Shown here in pieces: positions 1 through 10,176 of a stretch of 64,000 nucleotides of DNA; positions within the stretch are counted from its first letter, which is position 1, and each line of letters opens with the position of its first letter. Origin of the DNA: Glebionis coronaria (lineage: Eukaryota; Streptophyta; Magnoliopsida; Asterales; Asteraceae); contig CM046878.1 in the NCBI GenBank assembly GCA_025667525.1, positions 396,060,974-396,124,973 on the forward strand. The letters run 5' to 3'. The notes below the pieces were generated by a model that ran no database searches, was not told where the DNA came from, and was given only the letters and a program-made list of their open reading frames with translations. The translations under genes and the position numbers were made by a program.

Positions 1-142
1 TCACCGTGAACGTTACTTTTTCATAAAAGTTTTCAAAAACCCTAAAAAAATATAAAATTTCCAAAAATCCTAAAAATTAAAAAACATAAAAACCAAAAAT
101 ATTTATGCTTTGTTTTTGCTTTGTTAGTTCTTTTGCAGGTGC
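1..142 (+). other. A1 leader (end of 5' UTR)
   Basis: AT-rich untranslated leader before gag. Its first 30 bases, including GTGAACGTTA, match the A2 leader near 34634, which sits shortly after the A2 primer-binding site. A pyrimidine-rich stretch ending in TTTTGCAG lies at about 131-138, just before the gag start, and resembles a 3' splice site. Confidence 0.6.
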
Positions 143-2184
143 ATGCGTACACGTTCAACGTCTTATCAAGAGCCCGAGCCTCTCGATGACTTAGACATGG
201 CCGGTGTACACAACAACAACAATAATCCACCTCAAAACAACAATAACAACAACAACAATGAGCCTCTACCGGACAATCGCCCTATGATTGAACTTTTGCA
301 AGCACATGTAGACGGCAACAATGATCCAATTGTCATACCCGCGATTGCAGCCAACAACTTTGAGCTCAAATCTGGCTTTATCCAGATGGTCTCTGCGCAA
401 CCATTCTTGGGGCGTACCATTGATGATCCACATGACCACATCAAAAGGTTCCTGCAACTCACGAATACGGTCAAATTCAATGGTGTTCCACAAGAGGCAA
501 TCCGTTTACAACTTATTCCTTTCTCCTTAGAGGGACAAGCCCGGCATTGGCTTGCAAAGGAACCGCCACAAAGTATTCTGACGTGGAAGGATTTGGAGAC
601 CAAATTCATTAACTACTTTTTCCCACCCTCTCGTACTACCGCTTTGCGGAATGAAATCATTAATTTTGAACAGAAGTACGATGAGTCTTTTAGTGAATCT
701 TGGGACCGTTTTAAAGACCTTTTAAGAAAGTGCCCACAACATGGTTTTACCAAAGTGCACCAAATTAATACTTTTTATAATGGTTTAAGCATGAATGACC
801 AAGATTCACTAAATAGTGCCTCGGGGGTAATATTTTGGTTAAGACTTCTAATGCCGCTTAGGATATTATTGAAAATAAGTCTCGTGTGCAAACTAAGAGT
901 GTTCGGACCAATGCCGCTAGTGCTAGTACTAGTGACAACGACAAGCGACTTGACAAAATTACTACGCTTCATGAATCGCTTGCTACCCAAACCGCTAGCA
1001 ACACCAACAACATCAACGCTAAAAACGCTCAAGTCAATGCTTTAAGCCAACCATGTGAAATATGCGGGGGTCCTCACTCTTACACCACTTGTACCACCAC
1101 CCAAGACTATCCCTCTGAGAATGTTAATGCAGCATACGGTACCTATCCTCCGGCCGCTTATCAAGCTCGTCCTCAAGGTGACCGCAACTTGCTTAGCTAC
1201 CGCTCAAACAACTTTCTTTCCCCGCCCGGTTTTCCTCCTAACAACCCAAACCAACAACAAAACCTCAATCGCCCTCCTCAACAACAACCTCGTGCACCAT
1301 ACCAACCACCTCAAAGACAACCATATCCACCTCAAAGAAACAACCAAGTTTACCAACAACCTGCTTATCAAACTCCCTCCTACCATGCTCCTCCTCCCAA
1401 CCAACCCACCGCATTACACCAAGATGTTGAAACCTACATGAGGACTAATGATGTGATCGTGGAAAATCTCCAGCGGGAAGTGCTCAACTTGAAAGCAGAC
1501 ATGGTGAAACAAGGGAACGATCTTAGAGCCGATATGCGAAATTCTTTGAGTAGTCAAACGAATGACTTAAGGAACATGATGGCTGGTTTCTTCCAAGGTA
1601 ATCAATCCTCTTCTTCGGGTACTCTTCCGAGTAACACCGTTGCGAATCCAAGAGGGGAGATGAAAGCAATCACCACTCGCAGTGGCAAAGGTACCAAGGA
1701 ACCCGAGCTTCCTATACCTCCACCGATGATTGTGACTAAGGAAAACGAGTCACCTACTCATATTCCTCACCCTTCTACTTCCCCAATTTCTCCACCTCTT
1801 ACTTCTACCCCTCCTCCACCCAAGGATGTGAGTGATCCTACTATTCCAAAGCCTTCCTCTTCTTCCGATATACCTTATCCCTCAAGGTTGAGGAAAGCGA
1901 AGCTCAAAAGCAAGGACGATATTCAAGTTTCGAACTTTCTCAAAATGTTTAAACAGTTGAATTTTAACATCTCCTTCGTTGAGGCTCTCGCTCACATGCC
2001 TAAATATGCGAAAATGTTCAAAGATCTTCTTAGCGACAAGGAGAAGCTTCTTGATATTGCTAACACCCAACTTAATGAGAATTGCTCTGCAGTGCTCTTA
2101 AGGAAATTGCCAACCAAGCTTGGTGATCCGGGTCGCTTCTTAATCCCTTGCAACTTCCCGGGAGTAGAGAATTACATGGCCTAG
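143..2184 (+). pseudogene. gag: A1 gag (capsid-nucleocapsid), frameshifted
   Basis: The start ATG at 143 follows the leader directly and gives MRTRSTSYQE, then Asn-rich runs. The Retrotrans_gag core spans about residues 85-225 (GQARHWL, FFPPSRTTALR). Compared with A2, one base is missing in the G-run near 827, and an in-frame TAG follows at 859-861. The reading then continues in frame 1, with a zinc knuckle CEICGGPHSYTTC near 1050-1090, a Pro/Gln-rich segment and the block AITTRSGKG that marks the end of Athila Gag. A further one-base loss near 2180 breaks the join to protease. Gag would package element RNA into cytoplasmic particles; this copy cannot make the full protein. Confidence 0.9.
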
Positions 2185-2630
2185 CCGATCTAGGTGCCAG
2201 TATTAACTTAATGCCCTTAAGTGTTTGGAAGCAATTATCTCTCCCCGAGCTAGTCCCCACCAAAATGACTTTGGAATTAGCTAACCGTACGGTTGCTTAT
2301 CCAGTGGGGATAGCCGAAGACGTCTTTGTAGGAGTCGACAAATTCACATTTCCTGTTGATTTCGTCGTGGTCGACTACGATATAGACCCTCGTGTGCCAT
2401 TAATCGTTGGACGTCAATTCTTAAGGACCGGTCGCACTCTCATTTATGTAGAAGCGAGTGTGCTTACCATGAGAGTGGGTGACGATAAAATCGTCTTCAA
2501 CATGGGAAAGCTTTCTAAACAGCCTTATTCATACGAGAGTGTTAATTGTATCGACGTTCTTGATGAGGCTTGTGAAGAACACTTTAAAGATGCTTGTAAA
2601 AGTATTCCTACCTCTCCTCCCAATGTTTAG
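2148..2630 (+). pseudogene. pol: A1 aspartic protease domain
   Basis: The frame encodes ADLGASINLMPLSVW, the Athila form of the retropepsin active site with DLGA in place of DTGA, followed by VPLIVGRQFLRTGRTLI, the distal hydrophobic protease block. A3 and A2 have VGRPFLRTGR here. The ATG at 2148 is only the first ATG in this frame; the natural reading would enter from gag. A nonsense TAG at 2628-2630 replaces the Glu codon seen in A3 and separates protease from RT. The enzyme would cleave the Gag-Pol polyprotein. Confidence 0.87.
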
Positions 2631-2693
2631 ACCGCTTCCTCTATTGATTCATCACTATCTCTATTTGGAGAAAGTGATTTCCTTTGGAAAGAT

Positions 2694-4041
2694 TTGGAAG
2701 CCACCATGGGAGATGTGAACTTAGAACATGACGATTCTCCCACCGATTGGGATGAAGACATTCGTCTCATTGAGAACCTTCTCAAAGAGGACCATATTTC
2801 TCCAACATCTCCCAAGGCTATTGCTATCGATGAACCGAATTCGACTACGCCTACCATCGACAATCCTCAGGATTTAGAGCATAAGGAGCTGCCGTCCCAT
2901 CTCGAGTACGTGTTCCTTGAAGATAAGAAGAAGTCACCCGTCATCATTGCTAAGGACTTGAAAGAAGAAGAGAAATCTCGCCTCATCTCCGTGCTTAAAG
3001 ATCATAAGAAGGCAATTGCTTGGAAAATTTCCGATATCCGCGGAATTGATCCAAACTTTTGTACTCACAAGATTCTCATGGAAGATGACTTTAAACCCGC
3101 AATCCAGAGCCAAAGAAGGGTTAATCCTCGCATTCATCAAACAAGAGGTTATCAAACTTCTTGATGCCGGCTTGATTTACCCTGTTTCGGATTCGCCATG
3201 GGTAAGTCCCATCCATTGTGTCCCCAAGAAGGGCGGAATAACCGTTGTTCCCAATGAGCACAACGAGTTGATTCCCACTCGTCTCGTTACTGGGTGGAGA
3301 GTTTGTATCGACTATCACAAACTCAATGATGCCACGAGAAAAGATCACTTTCCTCTTCCTTTCATGGATCAAATGCTCGAGCGTCTAGCGGGTAATGACT
3401 ATTACTGCTTCTTAGACGGTTTCTCCGGGTATTTTCAAATTCCCATCGATCCCAAAGACCAAGAAAAGACCACATTCACTTGTCCCTACGGAACATTTTC
3501 TTATAAACGCATGCCTTTTGGTTTATGCAATTCTCCTGGGACGTTCCAAAGGTGTATGATGGCTATCTTCCATGACATGGTTGAAGAAACTATGGAAGTA
3601 TTCATGGATGATTTCTCGGTTTATGGCAATTCTTTCTCTGCTTGCCTTGCCAATTTAGAACGTATGCTTAAGCGGTGTGAAGACCCTCGCCTTGTTCTTA
3701 ATTGGGAAAAATGCCATTTCATGGTAAAAGAGGGCATCGTGTTAGGACACAAGATCTCCAAAGCCTGTCTTGAAGTGGACCGTGCTAAAGTTGATGTTAT
3801 TTCTAAATTGCCTCCACCTTCAACCGTGAAGGGTGTGAGAAGTTTCCTGGGTCATGCGGGCTTCTACCGTCGATTCATCAAAGATTTTTCTAAAATCGCT
3901 CGCCCGATGACCCACCTCTTGGAAAAAGATACTCCTTTTATCTTTTCCAACGAGTGTATTGAAGCCTTCAACCTTCTTAAGGATAAGCTTACTAAGGCAC
4001 CAGTCTTGGTTACCCTAATTGGGATCTGCCTTTCGAGTTGA
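2694..4041 (+). pseudogene. pol: A1 reverse transcriptase domain, two frames
   Basis: The first frame (to 3164) holds the linker LEYVFLEDKKKSPVII and the RT entry block KISDIRGIDPNFCTHKI. A short deletion near 3140 shifts the reading to frame 1. That frame carries [58 protein letters not shown] and the catalytic box [10 protein letters not shown], with both catalytic Asp retained. A second frameshift near 4018 (one C lost in VTP) ends this frame. RT copies element RNA to DNA. Both shifts would abolish a full product. Confidence 0.92.
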
Positions 4042-4643
4042 TGAGCGATGCTAGAGACTTTGCTATTGGAGCGGTTTTGGGCCAAAGAGTGAATAAACAC
4101 TTCCAACCAATCCATTACGGTAGCAAGACAATGACGGGGGCTCAATTGCATTACACGACAACTGAAAAAGAGCTTTTAGCTGTTGTCTATGCCTTTGAAA
4201 AGTTCTGCCCCTATCTTGTCCTTTCCACCACAATCGTTTATACCGATCATTCCGAGTTGAAGTACTTGTTAACTAAACAAGATTCCAAACCAAGACTTCT
4301 TCGCTGGGTTTTGCTACTTCAAGAATTTAAAATCGAAATTCGTGATAAGAAGGGAGCTGAAAACCTAGCCGCGGATCATCTCAGCAGACTTGAGGATCCT
4401 TTCCAAGAGGATCATCCGAACAAAGAGATCAATGACTCTTTTCCCCTGGAGACCTTAATGTCTATCAACTCGAGTAATGATGAAGCCCTGTGGTTTGCGG
4501 ACAATGCAAACTACTTGGCGGGTGGAATTCTCATCAACGGGTTATCATCCCAGCAAAAGAAAAAGTTCGTCAAAGACATTAAGACTTACTTTTGGGATGA
4601 CCCGTATCTCTTCAAACAATGCGCTGATTTGATTATTCGCTGA
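4038..4643 (+). pseudogene. pol: A1 RNase H domain
   Basis: Encodes [14 protein letters not shown] (first acidic residue), [17 protein letters not shown] (Glu) and [12 protein letters not shown] (third Asp), then the tether region [11 protein letters not shown]. These are the RNase H landmarks in their usual order. A3 has [14 protein letters not shown] at the first block, so the Cys and Ser have drifted here. The frame ends at TGA 4641-4643, where A3 has an Arg codon (CGA to TGA). RNase H removes the RNA strand during reverse transcription. Confidence 0.9.
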
Positions 4644-5764
4644 TGTGTTGATGGACCGGCAGCTTTAGACATTCTCGAGGCTTGCCACAAAGGACCCACC
4701 GGTGGTCACTTTGGTCCCAACTACACCGCCAAAAAAGTGTTTGACTCGGGATTTTATTGGCCCACCATCTATCGTGATGCTCACCGGATGGTTAAACATT
4801 GTGATGCTTGCCAAAAACAAGGCAAGATCACACATAAAGATGAGATGCCTCAAAATTTCATACAAGAATGTGAAATCTTTGATGTATGGGGTATCGACTT
4901 TATGGGGCCATTCCCTTCATCTAAAGGAAACAAATACATCCTTGTAGCCGTTGACTACGTTTCTAAATGGGTTGATGCCAAAGCTTTACCCACTAATGAC
5001 GCAAGGGTGGTTTGTAACTTTGTTCGCTAGATTCGGTGTGCCTCGTGCCATTATTAGTGATCGCGGGACTCATTTTTGCAATGATCAATTCGCAAGAGTC
5101 ATGGCTAAGTATGGTGTCAATCATCGTCTTTCCACCGCATACCACCCACAAACTAATGGCCAGGCTGAAATCTCTAACCGAGGATAAAAGTGAATTCTTG
5201 AAAGAACCGTGGGTGAGCATTGTGCCTCATGGGCCGATAAACTTGATGATGCTCTGTGGGCTTTTCGTACCGCATACAAGACTCCGATTGGTTGTACACC
5301 ATATCGTCTCGTGTACAGGAAAGGCATGCCACCTCCCCACTGAGTTGGAGCATAAGGCTTACTGGGCCTTGAAGTGGGCTAATTTTGATATCAACAAAGC
5401 CGGTGACCTACGCAAGATCCAACTCAATGAGCTGAATGAACTCCGGAATGAGGCTTATGAAAATTATTTGATCTATAAGGAAAAGACTAAGCTCATTCAC
5501 GACTCTAAGATTAAAAACCGAGAGTTCCAAGTTGGATACAAAGTTTTACTCTTCAACTCTCGGTTGAAAATCTTTTCGGGCAAGCTGAAATCTCGTTGGT
5601 CCGGCCCATTCACCATTGCCCAAATTTTTCCATATGGTACTCTCGAGCTCGCTCAACCTAATGGACCTAATTTTAAGGTGAATGGCCAACGAGTGAAGTT
5701 GTACTTTGGTGAGGACATCTCTCCTGAGATGATTCCATCCCTCACCACGTTTCCCATGAACTAA
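4644..5764 (+). pseudogene. pol: A1 integrase, several frameshifts and stops
   Basis: The zinc-binding HHCC module is seen as [12 protein letters not shown] and CDACQKQGK. The core begins with [17 protein letters not shown] (first Asp). A short deletion near 5015 shifts frame. The next frame has [12 protein letters not shown] (second Asp) and [11 protein letters not shown] (Glu). Stops follow at about 5185 and 5191 (TAA and TGA), and an insertion near 5318 shifts frame again. The C-terminal part, with [20 protein letters not shown], runs to the stop at 5764. There is no chromodomain, as expected for Athila. Integrase joins element cDNA to host DNA; this copy is dead. Confidence 0.9.
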
Positions 5765-6110
5765 TTTTGGGTCGAGTCAGGCTCGTGACTCGGTTATCAA
5801 AAACAGGCGCTCCTCGGGAGGCAACCCGAGTATCTATCCTTTTTCCGTTTTAACCTCCTAAGTGTAGGGGGCCCTTTATAGGTTGTTTGTGTTTGTGTGG
5901 TGATGTGATTACAGGGATGAATGCACTCTTGGAACATTTGAAGAACCGTGCTCCCGTGTTATCCGAAATCCGGTTGTATCTCTCAACTATCGTGATTCAA
6001 TTTTCTTCATACTCACATTTGAAATTGATCACTTTAGTCGTCTCTTCCTTAACTTGATTTAACCAACGTGCACAATGTCATAAGTGTAGGGGAGACTTTT
6101 CCCACATGCT

Positions 6111-6132
6111 TAAACATTGAGGACAATGTTTA
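6111..6132 (+). promoter_or_regulatory. Conserved hairpin between two purine-tract motifs (A1)
   Basis: Perfect 9-bp stem TAAACATTG / CAATGTTTA with loop AGGA. It is flanked by TAAGTGTAGGGG at 6081 and 6136. The same hairpin is present in A2 (41408-41429) and A3 (59998-60019) with the same flanking motifs. Its function is unknown. Confidence 0.7.
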
Positions 6133-7692
6133 TCTTAAGTGTAGGGGGGACTTCTATCGAAGTTTAAAGTGGACTTTTCCATGAAAATGGCTTCATTTAA
6201 CCGGAAAATCATCTTTTTCAACATTTTTCAAATTTTTTATTAACTTTGGCCATTTAGTCGTAATTTTTAAATTTTTATCGTTGCTTTCATATGTATATAT
6301 CCCGCAATAAAGTCAAAAATATTAATAAAGTGGTGTAGCTAGTTTTGAAATCTTTGACATATTAGGCCCGTTGCGATTATTTTGACTCAACCCGAATAGA
6401 CTTATCCAAGTTTATTCTAGCTAGTATCCTTAACCATGTAGACCTTAATTGGTTTATTAGGCTAAGCATCCACGAGTCTCATTACTTGAGATCTTAAATT
6501 GTGGAGAACGAGAAATGATAGAGTCAATTATAAGTCGGTATTCTTGCACAAGCTCACTTGGTGTAATTATTTGCCTATTCTCCCATCACTTGCTAATAAA
6601 TTATCTACAATAAGTATGGTCGTACGATTTGAAAAGTTACTTAGCTTCTAGCCCAAGATCATTTAAAAGTTGCTCGGTAATGATAAGAGTTCATAGCCAA
6701 GGCATAACTTATGAAGCGGGGCGCGAAGATTGGAGAGTCCGAAAAGGCCCTAACAAGGCATGAGGATTCAATCTTATTGCTAAATATCCAAGGTGATGTG
6801 AAAAGCATTATTCCCAAGATCAATATGAAGGATCAAGACTCACGATGAAAAGCAATGAACTCCCATAAAGATCATGGAGATGTCTATCCGAAAAGACCCT
6901 AACAAGGTATGAGGATAAATAGATCCAAGTCCGAATAAGAGGCGGATCGTTGTATCTCAAAATCCCAGTTAGTGATTGAAGAAATAATCATGAAGTCGTG
7001 GTCAACAAAGTTGGAGTATCCTTCCAAAGTCTCCAAGTGAAGAACTCTATTAACGAAGAGAAGACCATTATCTCAAGAACATCTCTCAAGATATGAAGTA
7101 TGAAGTACATGCCAAATATCGGCCCGAGAAAGGTCTCAAATCGTGAAGCGAGTTATGCCAAGATATGAACTTTTTGATATCCCGAGAAGCAGTTTTAAGA
7201 GATTTTGTCCTTTAGCTAACTATTGATCAAATCGTCCTACTTTGCTTTCAGCCTAAATAAACTATCGAAATAAGTCAAAAAATGCATCTTCATGATCATT
7301 CTAAGACAAAAATAAAATATAAGAGATACACCTAGGAATAAGGGAGTTTAAGCATATAATTAAGCCATGTGTGTAAGTGTTTGATTTGCTAACTTATAAT
7401 AACAATGATCTCGTTTTTAAGCTTAGTTTGGGGAACGTGAAACTTGAGGGTGATAAATCTTCGCAGCACCAAAGCCCTAATGTAAGTCCTTGGTCTCTTT
7501 GCAAGTTATTTCCATGTAGCTATTTTCTAATGAAAATGGTTTTCTATCCTTTTGTTTCCTTTAAATTTTTAATTTCTCTTAGTACTCTAAATTTTGTTTT
7601 AGTAGTATTTTAATAAGGCTAAGGTTGATTGATTATGAGAAAAGTGTAAATTTGCTTTGTCACTAAGCATTGCATGAAGGCATGGCAATGGT

Positions 7693-7707
7693 TAAGTGTA
7701 GGGGATT
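7693..7707 (+). promoter_or_regulatory. A1 polypurine tract
   Basis: TAAGTGTAGGGGATT lies immediately before the 3' LTR start TGATAGG. This is the expected place for the plus-strand primer. The A3 element has the same sequence before its LTR. Confidence 0.8.
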
Positions 7708-8148
7708 TGATAGGTGTGAAGACACCCATCCTTTTACCACTTATTTCTTGCTAAAACAAGACCAAAACGCGTATTTAATATCATTTGTTTGGAATTATGC
7801 GTGGTTTTTGTGTTTATTGTGTTTTCAGAGTCAACCGGATGAATATTGATGAAAACATGGGATTGCACGGGTTTTATCGAAGAAAAAGACTCAAGACGAA
7901 GTCTATTGTCCAAGGGATGCAAAAGATTTGAAGTCAATGGGCCTATTTGAAGATTTATCGAAGAAAAGGACCAAAGATGGAAGATTTACATATGTCGAAG
8001 GAACTCAAGTCTATTAAAAGAAGAAATTAAAAGACGAGTTGAATTTAATCATCGACAAATCCCGAATCAGAATCGAAAACGTCAACTTTACTGAAAAGAC
8101 GAGAAGACGAAAAGAACGAAGAAAGCCCACTCACCAACCACTTGGACT

Positions 8149-8157
8149 ATATAAGGA
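8149..8157 (+). promoter_or_regulatory. Probable TATA box, A1 LTR
   Basis: TATATAAGG, about 440 bp into the LTR and followed by CTTCACAC, at the same relative position as TATAAATAG in the A3 LTR. It is the likely core promoter of the element. Confidence 0.55.
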
Positions 8158-8770
8158 AACCCCTTCACACATTTTTGAGCTAGTTTTTAGTTTTTTTCAT
8201 TTTTCCTTCTAGTTTTTAGAGAGAGAAAGTTCCCAACTTTCTCTCACTAAAATTTTCATCTTTTCTTTCTTTTAATTTTGCAAGTTTAAGCTTTGTGTAT
8301 TTGAATTTCCTTTAATCAAGTTAAAGTTTAAGCCTTGTGTTCTTAAATCTCCTTCTACATTTCTTAATCTTACTTAATTTTTGATCCGAACCCTTAATCT
8401 TGATCCGAATCCTTCATGATTCGTGATTGAATTTGAGGTTGTGTTAAGAAAGTTCATTTCTTTCATTCCCACATAAGCTTTTAGACGTTCAAGCCTATAA
8501 GCTCTCGATGCTTATTGGCTTTTTCGTTTATTTTGGCTTATTTACTTTTTAAGTTTTCCTAAAGATTCATTATTCGTAAGTTCGTTTTGTGGAAGTTTGA
8601 ATGTTTTAGATTTCAAAAGTTTTGGAATTTATGCTAATTTACTCTTTTAACAGTTTGAAAATGCTTATTGGTTACTGCTTATTTGCTTAAGCTTATTTTC
8701 CTTGTTGGACGCTTTTTCCATCGTAGGAGGGTTTTACTTGGCCCTGATCTTGTTACGATTACATAGACTG

Positions 8771-9135
8771 CGATCTGGGTTCCTTCCCTGGTACGATCCA
8801 CGCCCACGATCACGCATTGCGATCTGGGGTGCGATCGGGTCTCTTTTCCATGCTTCAATCGCATTGAGTGCGATCTTTGTGTTACTATCCGGAACCACGA
8901 TCAAAGACCACGATCACTAGTTGCGATCGTGGTTGCGATTTGGTAGTACGATCGCCCCTCCCATCTTACTGAAGAGTACGATCCTATCTCTCTTGTTATC
9001 ATCGCAGTGAGTGCGATCTGTTCTTCTTTTGGCGATCGCATCGAGTGCGATCGGTGAATACGATCCATCATATTGTTTGGGGTACGATCGCGTTGCGATC
9101 TGGATTACTGTTTGAGTACGATCGTATTACGATCG
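8771..9135 (+). repeat. CGATC word array in A1 LTR
   Basis: About 19 copies of CGATC in 365 bp, nearly all preceded by TG, TA or CA (TGCGATC, TACGATC, CACGATC), with irregular spacing of about 8-40 bp. It is not a simple tandem repeat. It lies 0.6-1 kb downstream of the TATA box, so it should be transcribed. A3 has a different array at the matching place. Confidence 0.9.
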
Positions 9136-9454
9136 GACATAGGCCTTTGTTTTTTTCTTGCTTAACTTTCAAATCTAGTTTTTCCCGCTCTTTTACTTAG
9201 ATTATTTTAAACATGTTTTTAAGTTTTTGAATTTTTAAGTTTTAACTTCCAAAGTTGCACGCTCTTATTTGTAGTTTAATTTTAAGACTTCTATCTTACT
9301 CAACGACAAATTTAATTACTTGCATTTAGTTTAAAAATTAGATAACCAAACAAACCAACCCCTTTTTAGTAACCAAGAACAACTATTCCACTTTGAACCG
9401 TGATCAATTCGAGAAGATTCCGAGAACTAATCTGAACCCATAACAAATCATAGT

Positions 9455-9618
9455 ATTAGTCGTGTTTAAGACAATTTTTTTATTTATTTGTTATCAAACA
9501 TGTAATCTGATTTAAATGATCTTTATCTTATGCTCTATGGACTATATGCTATCGATCCACCCTTGTGACGTCTCTGGGGATATCTTCCGCATATTTTGAC
9601 CCTACCCGGGGTGTCATA
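9455..9618 (+). repeat. T 5' LTR, 3' end only
   Basis: Near-identical to 21790-21950 (GTCGTGTTTAAGA to CCGGGGTGTCA). Insertion of A1 separates it from the rest, which lies left of the window. The terminal CA reads TA here. Confidence 0.85.
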
Positions 9619-9623
9619 GAGAA

Positions 9624-9635
9624 TGGTATCAGAGC
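9624..9635 (+). promoter_or_regulatory. T primer-binding site (initiator Met tRNA)
   Basis: TGGTATCAGAGC, five bases after the LTR end, is the standard plant gypsy/copia primer site complementary to the 3' end of tRNA-iMet. Confidence 0.9.
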
Positions 9636-9803
9636 ATTAGTTATAGAGAACCAAATAAATTTTTAAATAAAATTAAAAAATAAAAATGATTTTTCTTTTA
9701 TTTAAAACTGGACTATAGCTTATAAAAATCTTTTTGGGATTTTATTTTGGGACCGTATTAGTTAAGCATATAGATCTTAGGGCATTTGATGCTATGTGAA
9801 TTA

Positions 9804-9807
<4 letters not shown>

Positions 9808-9848
<41 letters not shown>
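9808..9848. repeat. (TA)n microsatellite
   Basis: About 20 uninterrupted TA units in the T leader, between the primer-binding site and the extra ORF. Confidence 0.95.
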
Positions 9849-9851
<3 letters not shown>

Positions 9852-10176
9852 TACTAAACTTGATTATTAATACTGTTTAGTGAGGTATTGCTATATGATA
9901 GGCGTGCTAAACTTGAAAATTTTACACTACATAGTAAAATACTGAAATAAGAATATGAGTAATATTAAACTAAACTTCACACTTACAAGTTGATAAATGA
10001 ACTACTTACATGATAATACATATATATGTATAAGTATAAATATTTGTAACCTTAAAACATTCTAATAATTGTTTAAAAGGGGCATATTTCATAAAGCATG
10101 TAATATAAATAATATTGTTCTTTGTTTGTAAGCTTATACTCACTTCAAACTTAAAATAATACTATTTCAGAGCATC

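Larger units (their letters stand above)
5765..7707 (+). other. A1 noncoding tail between pol and 3' LTR
   Basis: This is where some Athila elements have an env-like ORF; none is visible here. It holds three purine-tract-like motifs (TAAGTGTAGGGG at 5859, 6081 and 6136), a perfect hairpin at 6111-6132 and a block at about 6355-6490 shared with A2 and A3 (GACTCAACCCGA, then CTAGCTAGTATCCTTAACCA, then GGCTAAGCATCCAC). A second shared block is at about 7405-7480. A phrase containing CCCTAACAAGG and ATGAGGAT occurs twice (about 6745 and 6895). Confidence 0.75.
1..9454 (+). mobile_element. Athila-lineage LTR retrotransposon A1 (3' part, decayed)
   Basis: The 5' LTR and primer-binding site lie left of the window. 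Visible in order are the end of the leader, gag, protease, RT, RNase H, integrase, a 1.9-kb noncoding tail, a polypurine tract and the 3' LTR. The pol motifs (protease DLGAS, RT FMDD, no chromodomain, long tail after pol) fit the Athila clade of Ty3/gypsy. At least eight frameshifts or stops make it non-functional. It lies inside the 5' LTR of element T, because T LTR sequence resumes directly after 9454. The protein sequence and tail are very close to A3 at 56380-64000, so both belong to one family. Confidence 0.93.
7708..9454 (+). repeat. A1 3' LTR
   Basis: Begins TGATAGGTGTGAAGACACCC directly after the polypurine tract. The right end is placed at about 9454, where sequence of the T LTR (GTCGTGTTTAAGA, also at 21794) resumes; the last bases read TATTA rather than the usual CA. 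Both flanks match the A3 LTR, including ACCAAGAACAA and GATCAATTCGAGA near the 3' end. The middle differs, see the CGATC array. Confidence 0.85.

Noticed and set aside
5765..7707. Env-like gene after pol in A1
   Set aside because: No frame of useful length, no signal peptide or membrane segment; A2 and A3 tails are also noncoding.
8771..9135. CGATC array as a CRISPR array or restriction-related locus
   Set aside because: Words are 5-7 bp with irregular spacers and lie inside a plant LTR.
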